From NCBI RefSeq assembly GCF_005435165.1, contig NZ_SGUC01000010.1, positions 25,116 through 89,115 of the forward strand: 64,000 nt of DNA, given 5' to 3'. Position numbers and translations under genes: made by a program. Source of the DNA: Halorubrum sp. GN11_10-6_MGM (GTDB taxonomy: Archaea; Halobacteriota; Halobacteria; Halobacteriales; Haloferacaceae). How positions within the stretch are numbered: the first letter of the stretch is position 1; every line of letters starts with the position of its first letter. The notes under the pieces are model-generated. The model ran no database searches. It was not told the DNA's origin and saw only the letters and a list, made by a program, of their open reading frames with translations. Below are positions 59,567-64,000 of this stretch, piece after piece.

Positions 59567-62500
59567 ATGCCCGACTCGTCTGCGATTCTGGACTCCCTTC
59601 ACGGAATCGCGTCACGTCTGGATGAGGATATGAGCGAAAAAGACGTGGAGAATACCTTCCTGAACGAGAATTTCTACACCCTCCTTGGCTACGAGGGAGC
59701 AGGCCACGACCTTCGAAGCGAGTGGACGCTTCCTGACAATCGACGCCCGGATTACGTCACGCTCGACAGCAACGAGTCAGTCACAGCTGTCTACGAGTTC
59801 AAAACGAGCGGTCGGGAACTCGGCCCTCACGAAGATCAACTGTTCCACTACGTAGACGAACTCAAGGCCGACTACGGCGTTCTCACCAACGGAGACGAAC
59901 TCCGACTCTACCGCCGAGAGGGTCACTCCCGACTTCTGACGATCTCACTCGAAGACGCGACAGAGAGTGACGCCGCCGATCTCGAAGCGGCCCTCCAAAA
60001 GCCTGAATGGGATATTGGCGACCCCGAGAGCGTCACAGCGTTCCTCGACGGCCTCGATGAAGTGGAACTCGACGGCCAACTCGGACAGGAACACTTCTTC
60101 GAGACCTTCCGCTTGGAGGAGGACAGCCCCTTCGCCAATCTCGTGACGGCGATGATGGACTTGCTCGTTGAACTCCGCGACGAGCAGGAAGCGAAGTTCG
60201 TCAAGGGGGCGTACGACTTTTGGGAAGCCAGCTACGCGAGCGAACCGGACGAGACACCCGACTCGTGGGAACCGTTCATCGGTGGGAAGCAATCACTTCG
60301 GGACTTCATGTTCTGTCTGGAGTCCGGTCACGCGCTTCTCGCACGGCTTCTTTTAGCGAAAGCCACCGACGATCACGACTTCTTCCCGAACAGCAAGGGG
60401 CTTCGTCGGTACTTCGATGAACTCGGTGGCTTCAGCGGGAACATCGAACTGGACGCCTATCCTGTCGCGGCGAACGGGATGATCGAGGACATGCGGAATC
60501 AGCTCGTCCAGAGTCTGTTCGAGGACGACATTTTCATCTGGTGGACTGACGGCTACGGTGAACAGACCGCGAGCCAACACGACAATCCGTACACCCGCTT
60601 CCGCGATGTGGCAAAAGAAGGAAGCGAGGTGAGTCGTGTGAGTCCGGCGACTCGCGAGCGGTTCAGTCGCGCTATCGCTCGCGTTTCCTTCGCCGTTCTC
60701 AAGTTCGACTTCGCGGAGATCGAGGGCGACCCGCTCGGAGATCTCTACCAGCGGTACTTCGACCCCGAGACCCGCAAGGCCCTTGGGGAGTTCTACACAC
60801 CACAGCCGGTCATCGACTACATCATGGACGGCGTAGACTACAACGTAGGCGTCTCAGAGGAACGCCTCATTGACCCGTCGTGCGGTTCAGGGACGTTCCT
60901 CGTCGAAGCGGTCAATCGCTATCTCGACGACGTGCGCCGGTACAACGACGACCCCGATTGGTCGGAACACCTTACCGAACTATGTACGACGCCGCACATC
61001 GTCGGACTCGACATTCACCCGTTCGCGGTGTTGATGGCGCAGATTCGTTTCATGGTTACTATCCTCCCCGAGTACCGGGAGGCGAAGCGAGAGACTGAGA
61101 GCTTCACAATCCGGCGGCTTCCGATCTTCCGAACTGACTCCCTGCGGAACGAGCGTAAACTGACGGGGATCGATCTCGGTGACGACGGACAGACGCAGAT
61201 GACGCTCGACTCGATCACGGAGGACAATCAGGACGTGAAGATTCCCGTGCCCCTCCCCATCGAGGTCGATGAGGACGAAGTGGCCGACTCCGAACTGGAG
61301 GACGGCTTCCTCGTCCAGCGGGTGCGGATGCCTAAGTACGATACAGCGAAGATGAACGCCGGGATTCGGAACTTCGGAGAGTATTACGCGGCCCTACAGG
61401 GCGTCCTCGATGTGGTGAAATTCCACATGCAGGAGAGTTGGTGGGAGTACGGTGGCGGCCTCGAAGAAGGAATCCATCGCTACACGACTCGTGAGTACGA
61501 GGGTGTCGAGGAGTTCTTCGAGCCGTACGTCAACGACATTCTCGCGACGGTTCGCTACCTCCGAGAGGATCACGGTGACGGACGGCTGTTCAAGATGTTC
61601 GAGGACAGCGTCCTCGCGCTTGTCGTGAAGAACTACATGGAGTACCAGTACGTCGTCGGCAATCCTCCTTACGTCCGTATTCAGAACCTTCCCGATCAGC
61701 AGAAAGCGATCCTCGACGAACTGTACGACTCCACTACTGGGAACTACGATCTCTACTGTCCGTTCTATGAGCGGGGAATTGACTGGCTCGAAGAAGGAAC
61801 GGGGAGGCTCGGATATATCACACCGAACCAGTTCATGGTGACTGACTACGGGGACGGGCTTCGTCGTGTCCTTCGAGAAGAAACCGCCCTCGATGAAGTG
61901 TACGACTTCCGGGATTCAGGCGTGTTCAAGGACGCGACGAACTACCCGGCTATCGTAATTGCGGAAGACGAACCGGACGAAGACGCTCGTGAGGAGAATC
62001 AGATTCGGTGTGTCCGGGTGAAAGCGAACGTCGATGAGGACACGGGGAGGGCGTTGGACGAGGAGATCGTCGCCGCTGTGCGCGACCATCGTGGAGAACC
62101 GGGGTACTCGGACGAGTTTATCGACGTCTTCGACTTTCCCCAAGGGGAACTTGGCGACGGCTATTGGTCGATGATGCCACCGGAAGAACTGGAAGTATTC
62201 CGCAAGCTCGAAAATGAAGCTGACGACCGCATCGAGTCGGTTACTGACGCCGTGTTTCAGGGGATACGGACGAGCGCAAACAAAATCTACATCGTTGACG
62301 TACTGGATGCTGACCGGATAGAGTCAGACGATACCGGTGACGTTGTCACCGTCGTTCCCACGGGTGAGTCGAAGCAGTACGAGGTTGAGTCAGATCTTCT
62401 TCGACCATTCCTGCAAGGGGACGAAGTGAAACGCTGGCGGGGGGATTGGTCAGGTCTGCACGTTGTTCACCCCTACTTTGCGGAGAAAGACGATCACGGA

Positions 62501-63451
62501 GAACTCGATGCGGGACTCTACTCGCAGGATTACCTACGGGAGAACCTTCCAAAGACATGGGACTTCTTAACCGACCACAAAGAGGCGCTTGAAGCTCGGG
62601 AGGGAGGACGGATGGAGGGGCGTGATGATTGGTACGGCTACATCTACCCGAAGAACCTCGGCAAGTTCGAGAACCCGAAGATCGTCCAAGCTCACATTTC
62701 GGAAGATGCGACCTTCATGATAGACGAGCCGGGGACTTGGTACTTCACAACTGCCTACGGTGTCCTCCTTACTGAGCGATTCCGAGAGAATACACAAGAG
62801 ATCGCTTGCCAGTTGAACTCAAAGGCTCTTGACTTCTACTTCAAGCACATCACGACAGTCAAAGCGGGTGGGTACTACGAGTACCGCTCGCAGTACGTCG
62901 AAAAGCTTCCGTGCATAACCTCGGAACCAGATGGGGAATTCACCACCCTGCGTGAACGGGCCGGAGAAATCACAGACAATATCGACTTGGAGAGCAGAAC
63001 TGACCGCTTCCCTGAAGCCTATCTCGGGGACTTCGACGGCGACCTCGGGTACATCGACTACGAGTGGCAGACACGACGCTACCCGGTAAACGCAGACATT
63101 CAGGAAAAAGGAACAGAGGGCCGCTTCGCTGTTACCGCTGGTCGCTCCGATGAGATCTCCGATCCGCTCATGGATCGAGGTGATCGGGAGGAGCGGAAGC
63201 TTCGAGCGCAGTATGTTCACGCCGCTGTAGATGGCCGGAACATGAAGAAGGGAGAGGAGCAGACGATTCCGATACCACGTACTCGTGACGGCGTGGAACA
63301 ACTCATCGAGGGGCTGGAGACAGATCGGCAGACCGTCGAGGAGACAAGTATCGAGGAACTGGAAGCCGAGATCGACCAGACGGTGTACGACCTATTCGAC
63401 CTCACCGACGAGGAGAGGGAAGTTGTAGAAGAATATTTAGAAGTCTTCTAA
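59567..63451 (+). CDS. Single-chain restriction-modification enzyme (Type IIG-like: nuclease plus N6-adenine methylase)
   Basis: About 1294 residues from ATG 59567 (ATG 59543 and GTG 59528 are alternatives). The N-terminal nuclease has the PD-(D/E)XK pattern: RPDYV (Asp at about residue 62) and VYEFKTSG (E77-x-K79). The methylase follows: ALGEFYTPQPVIDYI (about 405), DPSCGSGTFLVEAV (S-adenosylmethionine motif, about 436) and NPPYVRI (about 699), the gamma-type N6-adenine signature. The C-terminal 450 residues probably hold the target recognition domain (Eco57I-like). One protein therefore both modifies and cuts DNA. No partner subunits are seen. Confidence 0.9.
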   Translation: MPDSSAILDSLHGIASRLDEDMSEKDVENTFLNENFYTLLGYEGAGHDLRSEWTLPDNRRPDYVTLDSNESVTAVYEFKTSGRELGPHEDQLFHYVDELKADYGVLTNGDELRLYRREGHSRLLTISLEDATESDAADLEAALQKPEWDIGDPESVTAFLDGLDEVELDGQLGQEHFFETFRLEEDSPFANLVTAMMDLLVELRDEQEAKFVKGAYDFWEASYASEPDETPDSWEPFIGGKQSLRDFMFCLESGHALLARLLLAKATDDHDFFPNSKGLRRYFDELGGFSGNIELDAYPVAANGMIEDMRNQLVQSLFEDDIFIWWTDGYGEQTASQHDNPYTRFRDVAKEGSEVSRVSPATRERFSRAIARVSFAVLKFDFAEIEGDPLGDLYQRYFDPETRKALGEFYTPQPVIDYIMDGVDYNVGVSEERLIDPSCGSGTFLVEAVNRYLDDVRRYNDDPDWSEHLTELCTTPHIVGLDIHPFAVLMAQIRFMVTILPEYREAKRETESFTIRRLPIFRTDSLRNERKLTGIDLGDDGQTQMTLDSITEDNQDVKIPVPLPIEVDEDEVADSELEDGFLVQRVRMPKYDTAKMNAGIRNFGEYYAALQGVLDVVKFHMQESWWEYGGGLEEGIHRYTTREYEGVEEFFEPYVNDILATVRYLREDHGDGRLFKMFEDSVLALVVKNYMEYQYVVGNPPYVRIQNLPDQQKAILDELYDSTTGNYDLYCPFYERGIDWLEEGTGRLGYITPNQFMVTDYGDGLRRVLREETALDEVYDFRDSGVFKDATNYPAIVIAEDEPDEDAREENQIRCVRVKANVDEDTGRALDEEIVAAVRDHRGEPGYSDEFIDVFDFPQGELGDGYWSMMPPEELEVFRKLENEADDRIESVTDAVFQGIRTSANKIYIVDVLDADRIESDDTGDVVTVVPTGESKQYEVESDLLRPFLQGDEVKRWRGDWSGLHVVHPYFAEKDDHGELDAGLYSQDYLRENLPKTWDFLTDHKEALEAREGGRMEGRDDWYGYIYPKNLGKFENPKIVQAHISEDATFMIDEPGTWYFTTAYGVLLTERFRENTQEIACQLNSKALDFYFKHITTVKAGGYYEYRSQYVEKLPCITSEPDGEFTTLRERAGEITDNIDLESRTDRFPEAYLGDFDGDLGYIDYEWQTRRYPVNADIQEKGTEGRFAVTAGRSDEISDPLMDRGDREERKLRAQYVHAAVDGRNMKKGEEQTIPIPRTRDGVEQLIEGLETDRQTVEETSIEELEAEIDQTVYDLFDLTDEEREVVEEYLEVF

Positions 63452-63452
63452 T

Positions 63453-64000
63453 TCAATCCAATTCAGCCTTTAGCCAATCGTAGAAGTCCACGACTGACCC
63501 AAATATCTTCGTGTCGTACTTTTCCTCCACGTCATATCGGTGTAGCATCCCCGTGAAGAATCGCTCACCAACAACCACATCACAGTACGGAGCGGCAACA
63601 GAAAGCGAAGTTATATCGAGAATATCGTTAAATTCGGGTTCTCTCCTATGGAGCGATTCTGTTGAAAATGACAGATTTGACTCGATATAGAAGGTGGGGA
63701 ATTTGCCATATGACTGCTCGAACGAATACGGATTAAATGTCTGTATGATTAGTCGTCTATAATCGAAGCCGAGCTGTTCACAATAATACTGAAGCCGTGT
63801 TAGTATTCGTCGTTCAAAAACCTCGGTGATATACAGACTCCTGTCAGTATCGTCGTCAAAATCTATCTCAGTATCAGTACCTCACAAAGCATCCTCGACT
63901 AGCTGTTTCTGAAGCCTGAGTTTTGTATCGAAGCGGTTGTACTGACGGTCTCGACGGGAGAATCACGGACCGATCGACGGGGAGTTGTCGCTGTCGGCGG
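63453..64000 (-). pseudogene. Disrupted gene downstream of the RM gene (5' end uncertain)
   Basis: Reading the minus strand in one frame from the stop at 63453-63455 gives a protein-like sequence (end VVDFYDWLKAELD; SVAAPYCDVVVGERFFTG near residue 100 from the end of the open part). In-frame TGA codons occur at 63882-63884 and 63963-63965, and no start codon lies in the 142-codon open stretch. The coding character continues upstream of the first TGA (RFDTKLRLQKQLVEDAL), which supports a broken gene, not a chance frame. The family is unknown to me; the APYCDVVV block resembles that of uncharacterised bacterial proteins. Confidence 0.65.

Larger units (their letters stand above)
57095..64000. 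mobile_element. Left part of an integrated genomic element (right end outside window)
   Basis: It starts at the tRNA-Gly fragment, has clearly lower G+C and different gene content, and carries several small unrecognised genes, a GNAT enzyme, a restriction-modification enzyme and a pseudogene. No integrase lies in the visible part; it may be at the unseen right end. The boundary on the left is the tRNA fragment. The type of element (virus-like, plasmid-like or defence island) cannot be told. Confidence 0.6.

Noticed and set aside
59567..63451. BREX-type PglX or DISARM methylase
   Set aside because: No pglZ, brxC or other BREX/DISARM genes are visible, and the protein has its own nuclease domain. 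The unseen right flank leaves a small possibility.

Overview
The window is high-GC haloarchaeal chromosome (class Halobacteria; I infer a Halorubrum-like genus from overall gene content, without a database check). The evidence is a strongly acidic proteome, archaeal promoters with TATA-like boxes about 25-30 nt before start codons (often leaderless genes), and archaeal or haloarchaeal marker genes: dph2, a diphthine-ammonia ligase, gfcR with glucose dehydrogenase, archaeal CoA-synthesis genes, gatC/gatA, an Mnh-type antiporter operon and paired TrkH subunits.

Layout. 1-20.4 kb is housekeeping and metabolism: a partial HAD hydrolase, a histidine kinase, a MetE-like methyltransferase, dph2, a SlyD-type FKBP isomerase, a CYTH protein, MaoC and CitE-like enzymes, glutamate dehydrogenase, diphthine-ammonia ligase, glutaredoxin, gfcR-gdh, an NRDE protein and a phosphoesterase. 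20.4-29.8 kb is a nine-gene minus-strand antiporter operon (mnhE-F-G-DUF4040-B-C-D plus two further proton-pumping-subunit homologues), its genes coupled by short overlaps. 30-34.3 kb holds two archaeal CoA-biosynthesis genes (coaBC and 4-phosphopantoate--beta-alanine ligase), with a DUF63-type membrane protein and an Lrp regulator between them. 34.6-43.7 kb has mutA, two universal stress proteins, trkH-trkH-trkA, mscS and a YhbY protein. The Mnh, Trk and MscS systems together form an ion-homeostasis block fitting a salt-in halophile. 43.8-56.7 kb has gatC-gatA, an aminotransferase, ribH, msrA, a phosphodiesterase, a prolyl oligopeptidase, a thioredoxin-reductase-like flavoprotein and an SDR.

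From about 57.1 kb the character changes. A 3' fragment of tRNA-Gly(UCC), flanked by shorter tRNA-end fragments and 36-bp tandem repeats, marks the left edge of a lower-GC integrated element that runs off the right end. It carries small unrecognised genes, a GNAT acetyltransferase, a 1-kb AT-rich non-coding stretch with palindromes, a single-chain restriction-modification enzyme (PD-(D/E)XK nuclease plus N6-adenine methylase) and a broken gene.

The most interesting new signal is a dispersed intergenic element of about 240 bp present in four copies. Its hairpin stems differ in sequence between copies but stay complementary, and every copy has the same orientation relative to the gene before it. 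This suggests a structured RNA or transcribed DNA element. Other unusual features are tandem 'echoes' of stop-codon regions after several genes and a double hairpin inserted in frame in the aminotransferase gene.
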